From contig AP031357.1 in NCBI GenBank assembly GCA_037833965.1, positions 10,002,001-10,066,000 on the forward strand: a stretch of 64,000 bases of DNA. Reading direction: 5' to 3'. This DNA is from Marchantia polymorpha subsp. ruderalis (lineage: Eukaryota > Streptophyta > Marchantiopsida > Marchantiales > Marchantiaceae). Below, piece by piece: positions 1-10,751 of the stretch (the stretch's first letter is position 1; each line of letters opens with the position of its first letter). The notes under the pieces were generated by a model that was not told where the DNA came from, did no database searches, and was given only the letters and a program-made list of their open reading frames with translations. The position numbers and the translations under genes were made by a program.

Positions 1-2090
1 GGTCGTGTTTGATTGGTACATGTACATGGAATGAGCATAGTACATGACGTAAAATAAATAAAATGGAATCATCTCTGTGAATGTGTTTACATAAATAATT
101 TTATGCAAATTTCACAAAAGTCAAAAAAGTATCACACTCTTGTTGTGATCATATGTGATTGTCCGTAATATATACACTATCATTCTATTGGCTCCCTTTG
201 TTTGATCATCAATTTTATGATGATAAGTTGTTGACATTGCTAATTTTGTTTTGAAAAAACTTAAAAAAATAAGCCAAAACAAACTAGTAAAATGAATATC
301 ACTAACAATGATAAAGATTTTGCTTTATCCATGATTTGCAAAAAGTGCATTTAAGTAAAATTGAGCAAATTACAGAGCCCTCATTATTTTTTGTGGTTTA
401 CATGATGTGAATCATCTTGCTTAATCTATTCTCAAATCACAACTGAATTATTTACTAGCAATTTTTTTTATAACTCATGTAACATACTATCAATATTCTT
501 CTAAAATGATTTTGTAGTAAATTGATTGATTATTTATAACTTAACTTCTTTTTTTCAACAAGCCACACTACTTTGAACATAAGATCTCACATACTCTCAG
601 ATTTTAGGCTTATAATAAACTTGTTGGTTGCTCTCTACAGTATTCTTCACTCTCACATGATCTGCAATGATTGTATCATGAAATTTTGACAAAATCATTT
701 TGCGCAACTCTTACTCTTGCTAGATCCATATATATTATTTTTAAAATGATAAACCTTTCGTCTGCTATATACTTCCACAATGTAGTGTTTGCATGATATC
801 TTCATACTTTTTTGTGATATGTGTCATCTTGTTTCATCAATCAAATTAAATCTTCACTTTTGCAACAGGATTAAAACATGACATGCGCGTGAAAGCATTC
901 ACAAGTTATTTGTTATCCTCCACATACACAATTTTCATGTTGAAGCATTAATATCAATCTGTCCATTGAATTCAAGATTTAAAAACGTCATTTTGAGTTT
1001 CAAAAAAGCAATGGTTTATGATAGATTTGCATCACAAAATCATTATTAGCCAAATAATGATTCTAGTAGTTTGTTGTCAACACAATGGTTAAAGACTTTT
1101 GTTCTACTGTATGTTAATTTTATTCAGCTACCATCAACTTGCAAGAAAAAAAACAATTGGATGTTATCTATCCAATCTTTCATCGAAGAAATACCAAGAA
1201 CTAAAAATGACGTTGTAATATTTTTCATCATACCTACTCATAATAAAATCAAAATATAGTCTCATTTATCGATATGTTGTTCTAAAATCTACATATGCAT
1301 CAAATCAAACCGGAGTGAATAGTTCAAGATTCAAAACCATTGAATCAATCAATTGAGAATGTTGCCAATGTTTTTTCATAACTAATAATCAATAATATCA
1401 ATGGAATTTCTGAACTCATCACTCTAGTCAAAAAATCTACACTCAAATATGTCACAATATACATCCAAAAATGACATTTTTCTATAAAATAAAAATGAAT
1501 ATCAAAGAGTTTGAAGATCAATGATTGCAGTATTAGATTTCTCCCATGCATATCCATATCTGCATATCACAAGTTTTTCTATACCCTTCTCTTTTTACAT
1601 GAAAATCAATGAACTTTGTCAACCATTATGTATTTTCAAATGATACATACTATCATCACATTCTTGCTATTCCATGAGGGAAAATTTACATCCCAAGAAG
1701 TATCAAAGTAACTTTCATATCCTTGTAAGATTAAGGATCAAGAGAAGAGTTCATTTGAAGATGAAACACAACTATGAAGATGACTAATATCTAGATTCTA
1801 CTTTTTCTTTGATAGATCTTACCCACAAGTACAATGAGATATGATCTCACTCCCATACATTTCACTCCAAGTGAATTGATAACATGAAAAATAACTCTAA
1901 CAAGCTCATGTATTGTTGACGCGTCATTCTCAACTAGCACACTTACTCTAAAACTATCAAACAAACGGATCGTTGACATGACACCTGTGGTAACACACTT
2001 TTTGTTTTTTTTGCAGAATTTAAACAATTTTAGAAAACTAGTACCGAAACAGTGTTTGTAGTTAGAAAAGGGTACGTTAAATAGAGTGGA
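1..2090. other. AT-rich gene-free stretch
   Basis: Very AT-rich DNA with almost no CpG. The only open frames are short and lack family resemblance. I see no exon, RNA gene or clear terminal repeat here. It ends abruptly at about 2,090, where the base composition switches to GC-rich repeat DNA. Probably old, decayed transposon sequence. Confidence 0.6.
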
Positions 2091-2310
2091 TTGAGGAGAT
2101 CGTCACGAGGTCACGAAGAATCGCGTGGTCGTATGTACCAACGCCAATGTCTTCAGCGCCTTCGGCAAAAGCTCCTTTTCTGAGGTGTCTCTACTCACGC
2201 GCTTCCAGCGTTTAAGCAAGCTACGCTTCCAGGCGCAGACACCCCAGGAGGAGATTTTGCTAAAGACGTCAAAAGAACGGCCCGGACCTCTGAAGGCTTC
2301 CGACCATGAG

Positions 2311-2760
2311 TACGCCTTCGGCGATGCGCCGCTAGCGCGGAAAGGGAAACCTTCATAACGATCGGAATACACGGTAGATCCAGTTGGTTGAAGTTGCATT
2401 AGAAAGAGCTCGGGACGCTCGTTCTAACGAGCCCAAGAGCGTCGGAGATGGATCAGGGACGAAGAAGTTATGAGCGTCGGAAAACTCGTAGCCGGACATG
2501 CGCCGTTCGCGCTAGGGTTCACAGCCGGAAAGGACTCCCGTACGCCCTCGGCGATGCGCCTTCGGCGGAATCACGCGCTCATGGGAGGAAATCAACTCGA
2601 AGTCGGAAGCGCCTTTGGTGGCTGAGCAACGGAAGAAACGCGCCGGTCGGATGTACGCCTCCGACGTGGCGCTGATGGCCGGATGCGCTGGCATGATTTG
2701 CGCAGGCTTGATTTGCGCCGGCGGGATATGCGCCGTCAGCAATGTACGAGGCATAAAGGA
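2311..2760 (+). repeat. degenerate GC-rich short tandem repeats, roughly 15-bp period
   Basis: Short units built on a gcgcc core recur. The string cgccttcggcgatgcgcc at about 2,316 returns nearly unchanged as cgccctcggcgatgcgcc at about 2,543. Between about 2,690 and 2,740 the units gatttgcgcaggctt, gatttgcgccggcgg and gatatgcgccgtcag follow one another directly. Similar units (gacgccttcggcgg) occur inside the downstream ORF near 4,715. The period of 15 keeps several frames open on both strands, which explains the overlapping ORFs here. Confidence 0.6.
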
Positions 2761-3361
2761 CAAAATAAGCGGTACGAATACGCGCCGGCGTAATTCGCGC
2801 CGACTGGATGTGCGCCTCCAGCAAGGCGCCGACGGATAAGGAACACGCCAGCGGCGACGCGCCTCCGGTGATGGACGGGTTAGGGAAAGACAACATAGCC
2901 GAGGTATACCCTGCGGCGGACTCGAGTCCGGAAGACGGTGGCGGCGGGAGAATTCAACATTCACGCATGCGAATGCGCGCAGTGCGGAGACGTGAATTCG
3001 CGCATGCAAAGAGCGAACCGTTAGGCCGTATAGCCGGCTGCGTACGTTGTAACCAGTAAGAATGTTGGACGTTCTTGAATTCGGAGAAGAAAATACTGCG
3101 CTCCAGTCTCATTCTCTCATTCTTGATTTTGCGATTTCCAGCTTCCAAGATTACGCGCAAGGGCGGAGAGACCTGCAATGAGAGGGAGAGTGCGGAGACG
3201 AGTTGCGCAAGGATCTTGGCGGACCTTGGAGAGAATTGCGAGTAGCGAAATTGAGCGTGAGCGAAGAGAGAGTGAGCAGTCAATGCTTGAGCGGCCGACG
3301 CGCAGTGGCGATTGTGAGAGAGCGAGCGAAAGGGAGAACGTTTGTGTGTGCAGGAAACGCA

Positions 3362-5917
3362 ATGTCAAAGGTTCCCCAGCTGCGAGTGTCTCCCCTTAGG
3401 GTGCCGCAGATCGGTCTACGCGCATTTCAAGATGTGCTGCTGGGGCTGAAGCTCGATTTCCTCCTGTGGGGGTGGAACTGGACATGTCCGGAGATGGTGC
3501 GCGAGTATCTGCAGGAGAGACACAAGCCCTCACGCGGATTCCGTCCACATCCAGAAAGATGGGACATTTGTGACTGGGCGCAGGTGTTGGGCAGGTGTGC
3601 CGGCGAGGAAGGGTATCTCCTCTTCGAGGCCGATAGCGTGAAGGTGTCCCAGGAGGAAGAAATCTCCTACAATGAGCTTTTCAAAGTTGCCAGGCATCCC
3701 AAGAACGGTTTCCGGACACGAGATTACAAAGATCGATTGCGGAGAAATGTCGCGACTGCATTGTTGCAGATATTGCAGCCGACCAAGACCGCTTACATGC
3801 ATGGTTGGCAGGTAGGATTTGTGGAGCTAGTGTTGTCAAGTGCTCCAGTACATTGGGCACGGCTCCTGTGGAAGGTGACGCGCCAACATGCGCAAGAAGA
3901 GAAAGGAGGAACCCTCAATCATCTTTCGCCTTACCTGATTGTGTTTTATCGGGCGATGGGATGTTTGACAAATTCAGAGCGGACACGGTTTCCGCTGTTG
4001 ACCCGGAGCTATCCAGGTAGATACTCACGGGAGGCCGAAGTAGACACGGATCCGGACGAGGAACCTGCCAGTCCGCCTCCGGCTCCGGCCCCAGCAAGAG
4101 CAGCAGAAGAACGTCAAAGTGAGCGCATTCCGCGAAAGCGGAAGTGGGATGAGAGACCTGAGGACAGGCAGCCGGAAGTGCAAGCTGCGCCAACTCGTAG
4201 TCGGCCCACCCACGAGCCTCACAGTCGACCAAAACAGAGGGCACGCAAAATGCCAACTAGTATTGAGGAGACCGGGCGTACTCCGGTCCGGCGGAATCCC
4301 ACGCAGGAGGAGATAATCGCGCAGATTCTAGGGAAGTCGACAAATACCTCTGCGCAGAAGGCACCAATGCCTTCGGAAGAAGATGGACGGACTGACAGTC
4401 GGCCGACTACGAGTCGGGCGACTGAAGGTCGACAAACGGAAGGAAGGCCAACTGAGCGGCGCGTTGAACCGGACAGCAGGCCGGAAGCAGAAGAGAGTTT
4501 GGCTGACGAGCCAACAACCCTCAGAGGGTCGTCTTCGGCGGAAGACACTTCTGGGAAAACGCCACCAGCAAGCAGGCCAAGTGGAGTGAAGACGCGCAGG
4601 GTGTATCCGACTCCCAGTCGGACAACTGCTAGTCGGCCGACTGCGAGTCGGTCAACAGAGAGTCGGCCGGATTCGCCGACTGCGAGACGGACAGGGCCGG
4701 CGACCAGTGTGCGGACGCCTTCGGCGGACGCACCTTCAGCGAAGACACCTTCCGCGCAGATTGCGCCGGAAGGGCAGGCAGCAGAAGCGGGCGGTGCAAG
4801 GGTGACAAAAGTCACTGCGGCGTCGACCCCTTCGGAAACCGAAGATCGAGCCGGAACAGGGGCTCAAGCAGTGGGATCCCCCACTGCTTTGGATATTTTA
4901 GCAGGCAGTGGAGCGGCAGTCGCAGCGGAAGCTGCTGCGCGCCACAGTTCCAGGGAGTCGCCAAGGGATTCAGTGGCGACTGAAATCCTCGAAACTGAGG
5001 ATGAGACGAGCTCGGAAGAGCAGGAAGCGGACTCTGTGCAGAAAACGCCAACAGGGGTGTTGTGCGAGCAGATAGTCCCTCTCCTGCGCTATCTGGATCG
5101 CAAGACATCCAAGTACTCGGGTACTGGAAAACCGCAGTCTTATGTGGAGACTGTCAAGCGCAGGACGAGGAGCAAGGTGGCCACTTGGGCCTCTAGGTGC
5201 CAAGTATATCAGGATAGGAACACCGCCCTCCGACAACACCTGGCGGTCACACAGAAGCTATACCAAGCCTTGCAGCAGCAGAGGGAGGATGCGGCGACGA
5301 AAAGCCAGGCGGAGGCCGAGCTAATGCGGGTAAAGATCGAGTCAGAATTGCAGGAAGAGCGGAGACAAAACCGCATCCTAGCAGCAGAGCTTGGGCGCCA
5401 GACGCGCGCCTTGGAAGAAAGTCAAAGAGCCCGCAAGGAGGATGAGGAGTTGTTGCGCAACTTGCAATCCGAGTGCTCGGATTTGAGGGCGCAGCGTGCG
5501 GAAGCGGAAATGCAGCTAGCAGAGGTGGAAGGCAGCTGCAGGGCGCGAGAAGAGTTGGCGACGCGGGTGACTCACTGTCTAAAAGGATACGCCCATTGGG
5601 AGGTGGCAGCTCAAGAGAGGATCACACTCAGGGAGTTCGAGCTTCGGGCGGCGGCATTGACGGAGGGTGACAGTCGGAGTCGGCGGCGAGTAGCGAGGAA
5701 ATTAGAAACCTTCTTGTCGGGTGCGCGCGACACTATGGCGCACTTAGAGTCGGAAGTCACTGCAGCCCTCCGACGCCTGGGGTTGCGCAGCCGGTCGGAA
5801 GACTGGCAAGGTAGAGATAGCGAGCGGAGCAGTCCGGCGCGCAGGAGGCGCAGCACCGAATCTGCAGAGTGCAGTAGTATAGTTTGGTTTCGCGCAGATG
5901 TTGCGAGTAGTAGATAG
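3362..5917 (+). CDS. putative plant transposon-type protein with repeat linker and C-terminal coiled coil (851 aa)
   Basis: An uninterrupted frame. The open frame extends upstream to 3,203, but the first ATG is at 3,362 (start MSKVPQLRV), so that start is used. Residues 1 to about 225 form a compact domain rich in Trp and aromatics (LLWGWNWTCPEMVREYLQER, then HGWQVGFVELVLS). It resembles the 'putative plant transposon protein' domains found in many copies in liverwort genomes. That assignment is from memory. Residues 225-600 are low-complexity Arg/Pro/Ser/Thr/Glu with SRPT-type repeats. Residues about 620-810 are rich in Glu, Gln, Arg and Leu with heptad character, so a coiled coil is likely. 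The C-terminus is basic and serine-rich. I see no catalytic motif and no zinc knuckle. It could be a gag-like structural protein or a domesticated gene. Confidence 0.7.
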   Translation: MSKVPQLRVSPLRVPQIGLRAFQDVLLGLKLDFLLWGWNWTCPEMVREYLQERHKPSRGFRPHPERWDICDWAQVLGRCAGEEGYLLFEADSVKVSQEEEISYNELFKVARHPKNGFRTRDYKDRLRRNVATALLQILQPTKTAYMHGWQVGFVELVLSSAPVHWARLLWKVTRQHAQEEKGGTLNHLSPYLIVFYRAMGCLTNSERTRFPLLTRSYPGRYSREAEVDTDPDEEPASPPPAPAPARAAEERQSERIPRKRKWDERPEDRQPEVQAAPTRSRPTHEPHSRPKQRARKMPTSIEETGRTPVRRNPTQEEIIAQILGKSTNTSAQKAPMPSEEDGRTDSRPTTSRATEGRQTEGRPTERRVEPDSRPEAEESLADEPTTLRGSSSAEDTSGKTPPASRPSGVKTRRVYPTPSRTTASRPTASRSTESRPDSPTARRTGPATSVRTPSADAPSAKTPSAQIAPEGQAAEAGGARVTKVTAASTPSETEDRAGTGAQAVGSPTALDILAGSGAAVAAEAAARHSSRESPRDSVATEILETEDETSSEEQEADSVQKTPTGVLCEQIVPLLRYLDRKTSKYSGTGKPQSYVETVKRRTRSKVATWASRCQVYQDRNTALRQHLAVTQKLYQALQQQREDAATKSQAEAELMRVKIESELQEERRQNRILAAELGRQTRALEESQRARKEDEELLRNLQSECSDLRAQRAEAEMQLAEVEGSCRAREELATRVTHCLKGYAHWEVAAQERITLREFELRAAALTEGDSRSRRRVARKLETFLSGARDTMAHLESEVTAALRRLGLRSRSEDWQGRDSERSSPARRRRSTESAECSSIVWFRADVASSR
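4397..4690 (+). repeat. in-frame 15-bp minisatellite encoding SRPTx-type units
   Basis: Variants of agtcggccgactgcg recur at 4,397-4,440 and again at about 4,616-4,690, all in the reading frame of the transposon-type ORF. They give peptide runs such as SRPTTSRATEGRQTEGRPTE and SRTTASRPTASRSTESRP. Units have diverged by single bases. The repeat lies in the disordered linker between the N-terminal domain and the coiled coil, where length changes would be tolerated. Confidence 0.65.
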
Positions 5918-6895
5918 CATAGCGTAGTGTTAGTTAGAACCTTTGAGGGTATAAAGTAGATCAAGGCGTTTTGCCTTGGGACTCTTCCAGTTTTGGAAGT
6001 GCAGATCAGGAACTCACTTTCTTGGCGTGTTTGTGCATTTTGGTCCTGGCACCACGTAGAGAAGCTGCAGCATAGCGAAGTTACCGTATGTTGTAGTTGA
6101 AGGCCTTCGGCTGAATGTTCAGAGCTAGCATCCGGTTAGAGACTTGAGTAGTGCGGATCTGCACCTGCGGGTGATTTCTGATGCTCAGAGCCGGCTGCGA
6201 GTTAGATACTTGAACAGTTCCCCCTTACTCCTTCGAGTGACATATCCTGATTGTACTCCTACGGGAAGTTTCCCCTGAATGCCAATGTGAAGTTTTATTA
6301 CTTCGTGTAAGCCTTGGTTTGCAATTCAGGTTGTGTGTGTGTTACTGGATCGTGTCTCAGTTAAGTTCTCAGTCGGGCCTGCACTCCCTGCGTTTGGTGT
6401 GAGAGTCGAGGGTGACGTCCACGGCGTATGAAGAGGCTTCGTTCCGAAGTGGGAAGTCCAGTCCGGGTACCCTACGCTAGTTCCTAGCGGAAGGGCAGTA
6501 AAAGCCGGAGTGGGAGTCACTACCTGCAGAACCTCTGAGTGAACTTTTGAGACACTTTCCTCCTGAAATCCGAAGCGGAGGTCCTGACCGACCTCCGAGT
6601 TGTGCTTTTGCCAGTTTCAGGTGTGTGTGTGTGTGTGTGTGTGTGTGTTGAGTGACCACGCTGTACCGTGCATCCTCCGAGCATCCTCCGAGTCGAGATC
6701 CTCCTCCGAGTCGAGCCTTCGAGTCGAGCACTGCAGTATTTCTGGGAGTGACAGTCGCCTAGAATTCAAACTCTACAAAAGTCTGTTAAACGTGACACTT
6801 TTACTCTGTGTGTTGCCTCTGTCCCTGTGGGTTCGATCTTTTTACCACCATACTGCAGTTTTAGCCTTTGATGGGTTATTACAACACCTATGAAT
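5918..6895 (+). other. 3' non-coding part of the GC-rich element
   Basis: About 980 bases after the stop codon without a convincing ORF. The sequence remains GC-rich, with several gagtcg/ccgag echoes of the coding repeats (for example near 6,680-6,730). It ends near 6,895, where AT-rich DNA resumes. No terminal repeat partner to the 5' end is visible. Confidence 0.5.
6621..6649 (+). repeat. (GT)14 microsatellite
   Basis: An uninterrupted run of 14 GT units followed by T, in the 3' part of the GC-rich element. Confidence 0.95.
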
Positions 6896-6899
6896 AACT

Positions 6900-8900
6900 A
6901 GAATTTAAGATAACATTATAAAATAACCAAATTTTCATCTTGAATAATCTCAATTTTGATTCTAATCAACTAAATATAGTAATAGTAAAATAAAAATATT
7001 TGTAAATTGTACTATAATCAAGTTTTATCGTGACGTAGTTCATCTTTACACTCGTGATTAATTCAATTATGTTAAAAGTACAAATCTTTGGAGCAATGCT
7101 TTTGTTGGATTTATGGATCATTTTTCACTCTTATCAATCATACATGTGAAATGAATTTGTTGTTCAAACACTACTAGGCAATTTTCATAAAGTTTGATTC
7201 AAGCAATGATTTCTAGTTGATTAAAATAAGAGTAGAGTTTATTCAAAATAGAGATTTAGTTACATTCTAGTGTATTATAATAATTTTCAAAATAAACTAT
7301 GTTCTTTAATGGAAAATATATTCATCATATGATTCAATTTAAAAATCAACTGGAAAACTAAATAATATATCTTTGATAGTTCAAAAAGTATTATACAAAT
7401 ATTAAGTACAAGATTTTAACAAGTTACATTTTAAAAGCATTAGATTTGTAATCATCTTAAAATATAGGTTAATCAAAATAGAATATAGTTGGACATGATA
7501 TATTACCCATAGTCATTGACATTAGTGCATATGCTTGATAGATAAAACTAAAGTGTGTTAGTTGATAATAACAAGTCCATAATTCATGGCTTTGTTAAAA
7601 TTATTGATCATGAAATTTATATAAAAGAAATAAAACTGTTTTAGATTTCTCTCATTTTCAAAATTGTGCTTTATTTTTTTATGAACTAAAGAATGTTTGA
7701 AAATATTGCTAAAACCATAAAAAACATGTTCGTTTTGCAAAGATATTTGTTCTACTATCAACAAACCATAATATTTGAAATACTTCTAATTTTCATTTTG
7801 CATTCTGATGTGAATTTTTTATCTAAATTTTTATTTTTCTATCATGTTTTGTTTACTTATATAATGATGTTTTCACATGCTCCTGGTTAGACCAATTTTG
7901 ATGTTCGATACCATGACAACACATCTGCAATTTTGTCATCCTAAACTTACACATACGGTTTTTTACTGTCACTCATTTGGACTGGACTGTAACAATTGAT
8001 ATCTTTACGTTGATTATTTCATTAGCAAGACATTGCAGCCGCCACAAATATTGAACCACCGACAGGACTTGAACCCGTATAACATGTACATAACTCGGAA
8101 GGCTTTAAGTGAGGTGAAATATGGAGAAAACGAACGTGAACTTTACTGTTAGTTACACTTGTCAATATTAATAAGATTTTCACAGCAAATGGCATGCAGA
8201 CTTCCTCTGAAGGAAGTGTGTTCTGTACTGCGCATCATCAAGCATGTTCGTGGTATCATACTCACGTTATCCCTTGAAATTCTCGGCATGTTAGAACTTG
8301 GTCCATTGTTGGGTGGTTCTTAAATCCGCGACGGTATTACGTAACGCTAAATATCTCTCTACGTCAACAGAGCAACATGGATAGCTTGTCGAATATTGCA
8401 GAAACTCAGATCATGAAATGTATAAAACAAAGTCTGGATTAATATGAAGTCAGTTTTGGGACATGTTTCCTTGAACACTTGGTGTAGAGTCTTAGGTACG
8501 TGTGAAAATGATTGAAATCGTTCATCGCGGGACTATCAAACAAGGAAGGTACTGGTAGACAGACTCGGTGGGGTTTTACGAACTGCTGATCACGTTTCAT
8601 TTTGTTTTGGGTTCTTCAGGCGATGGTATGCTCTGACGGTTTCATTTCTCGCAAGATTGAGATCGAGTAATGAGATTTAAAGTGAAGTCTATTTTTCAGA
8701 CTCGTAGACAGAAAAGAACTAATTTGAGCTAGAGCAGGAGTCGACGTGCCCTATCTAGCTCTAGTCTTACTGAGGCATGTTCAGCAGCCACGGGGCCATA
8801 CTACGTGAGGTATAGAGCACCAAGCAGCTGCCGTGATCCTGAATCTCTACCGCGCCCCACCACCCGATCTTTCCAACACCCCTTGGACAGAAACTTGTCA
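6900..8900. other. AT-rich then mixed-composition intergenic DNA
   Basis: 6,900 to about 7,950 is AT-rich and CpG-poor with only short spurious frames. From about 7,950 the composition becomes balanced and unique-looking, as expected for gene-proximal DNA, but no exon can be supported. A T-arm-like string lies at 8,062-8,078 (minus strand) without the rest of a tRNA. Confidence 0.5.
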
Positions 8901-10400
8901 ATTTGTCAAGTTTCTCCAGAGAACGTCAAACTCGCAAAGCATACCGTCCCTTAGTCTTGGGTAGGACTGGACCAAAGAGATGTCGTAAACCACCAGATTG
9001 TATTGAATCTGCATCACGAGCTAAAATCTACAATAAGGAGACCAATTCGTATCTGTCGGTTTCAATAGCTGGACATGTACAACGTGACTTGAATTGTATG
9101 CATTCGGAAACATCAGAACGAGGATAGGAGTATGGCAATCAACGTTTGGATCGGTGGAAACTCGTCTTCAGACACCGTCGACGCAGTGCTGTTTGTTTCT
9201 CCATGTGCCATTATCCGTGCTGCTCTGATCTGATCATCAGACACAGGCACTCGGTATGCGCTGGAAGTGGGCTGGCAGTAATCAAAGTGCCGTTGAAGTT
9301 AGACTTCAAGCTCGCGAGACGAGCATTTTCAAGGTTGCTTAAATTTTCGACTAAGTTCTGTTCAAGTGGTTCATGTATATGGTTTTCAGAGTAGTTGTCC
9401 GACCGATGCTTCATGGAGTTCGAAGGAAAATCTAGAGCTCGTTCCGATTGTAAGACCATACCCACCATTATGGTTTATAAGTTGTGTGGTCCGAAGAAAA
9501 TTCTCTAGTTCGAAAGCCTGACACCAAAGTCGTCGGGGTTTTCGAATCACTGCCCTTACCCGTGTTTGCGAGCGTCCGCATTCCATATCGTCTGTGTATG
9601 ACCACGATCGAAGTCCTCATTTCAAAATTTCGAGTGTCACGCATCTCAAAATTCGTCTCGTTCAGTGTATGTGGTTATCCTGATGATGAAAAGTCAACAA
9701 AGTCCAATGTATACGAAAACTTGATGGCATCGATGGCAGGTGTTTGATACTGATACTGGGCCATTCATGATGTCATTCAGCTGAACTTGGGTCACACCGA
9801 GAATTATAGCAAGATCTCCAACATCCGCATCGAGGGATCGGTGTCGTTGTCGAACATCAACGACTCCACGGGCTCACACAAGCCTGCTTCGAAAGCAGCA
9901 AAAGCCTTGCAAGTTGAACTTGCTCTGCAGACCTTGCAGGCAGATTCGAATTCAAAACCTCGGTACACACCGATTCGGTCAACGTCTGTTCAGAGGTTCA
10001 GCTCGCACAACAGTCAACAGTCAGGCGTCGAGCACTGGAGTTTGCACTGAGAATCGCAACAGCTCAAATGCCGATCCGCAGCGACCAGTTTGCACCGATC
10101 GCACGCTCTATTCCTCCATTCAATTTCCTCACAAATCCGACAGCAAGCGATCCACTGCCATCGCAGGAGACCGTTTTTCCACTCCTTGCAGGGTAGCCCC
10201 GGGCATTCATATAATTGCTCCGACGTCGTCTTTCGAATGGCCTGTCTCCATATCATTCATTGGCGATTCTGCTCTGGCATGACATGAACGGCGAGTCTGA
10301 GCAACGGAGCACGATTCCACTCGACCGACTTGATCAGAAGGGACGAGGAGACTCTCTGCGAGAGCTCGATTCTGCATTCCTTTCCGTTGAGGCCACAGCA
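8900..10400. other. balanced-composition region upstream of the GMC gene, no gene recognised
   Basis: Several short frames are open (for example 8,903-9,127 and 9,146-9,394) but show no family motif and have unconvincing starts. The region lies directly upstream of the oxidoreductase gene and may hold its promoter and 5' untranslated sequence. I see nothing specific enough to call a regulatory site. Confidence 0.4.
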
Positions 10401-10749
10401 AGAGTTCATGAATGGTACTACAGGCTTCACGAGGCACATGAAGTTTTTTGTATCCACCTTGAGGTTTGTTCCCAGGCAAAGCTAGACACAGAGGTGTCGG
10501 TCGAGGACATATCATAATGCTGCAGCGGAGCTGAAGACAGTCATACCTGCAGATTTGCAGATTGGCAACGATGGAGCAAGAGTTCATAAATGGTACATGG
10601 ACGGCACTACAGGCTTCACGATGCATATGAAGCTTTTTGTATCTACCTTGAAGTTTGTTCCCAGGCAAAGCTAGACACAGAGGTGTCGGTCGAGGACATA
10701 TCATACTGCTGCAGCGGAGCTGAAGACAGTCATACCTGCAGATTTGCAA
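10401..10749 (+). repeat. 178-bp direct tandem duplication directly upstream of the GMC start codon
   Basis: Copy 1 starts at 10,401 (agagttcatgaatgg) and copy 2 at 10,579 (agagttcataaatgg). They stay alignable through ttgttcccaggcaaagctag and gtcggtcgaggacatatcat to the shared end gcagatttgca. Copies differ by scattered substitutions and by a short insertion early in copy 2. The junction string gcaacgatggagca occurs before copy 2 (10,565) and again exactly at the gene's start codon (10,747), so the duplication carries the initiation context of the gene. Confidence 0.85.
10571..10630 (+). promoter_or_regulatory. possible upstream ORF created by duplication of the start context
   Basis: An ATG at 10,571 sits in the same context as the real start (caacgATGGAGCA) and opens a 19-codon frame ending in TGA at 10,630. 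Its first three codons, M-E-Q, match those of the GMC protein. If transcription starts upstream of 10,571, this would be an upstream ORF 121 bases before the main start and could reduce translation of the main ORF. The transcription start is unknown. Confidence 0.4.
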
Positions 10750-10751
10750 CG

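Larger units (their letters stand above)
2095..6895 (+). mobile_element. GC-rich transposon-like block with a single long ORF
   Basis: A compositional island about 4.8 kb long, GC- and CpG-rich, set sharply into AT-rich DNA on both sides. It has three parts: a 5' segment of short degenerate repeats (about 2,100-3,100), one long ORF (3,362-5,917) and an ORF-less 3' segment ending in a GT microsatellite. No reverse transcriptase, integrase or transposase motif is visible, so if mobile it depends on another element. The 6-mer aactag occurs at both edges (2,036-2,041 and 6,896-6,901) and could be a target-site duplication. No long terminal repeats are visible, and a shared 6-mer is weak evidence. 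The repeat origin is inferred from composition, internal repetition and the nature of the encoded protein. Confidence 0.55.

Noticed and set aside
2512..3009. 165-codon minus-strand frame upstream of the transposon-type ORF
   Set aside because: It lies in 15-bp-period repeats that keep several frames open. It has no domain and ends in repeat-derived peptides.
4219..4815. 198-codon minus-strand frame inside the transposon-type ORF
   Set aside because: Shadow of the in-frame minisatellite on the plus strand.
2036..6901. aactag at both borders as target-site duplication of the GC-rich element
   Set aside because: A 6-mer match within loosely defined borders is easily chance. No inverted or long terminal repeats adjoin it, so the ends stay undefined.
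8062..8078. T-arm-like sequence acgggttcaagtcctgt (minus strand)
   Set aside because: The stem pairs, but the rest of a tRNA is absent.
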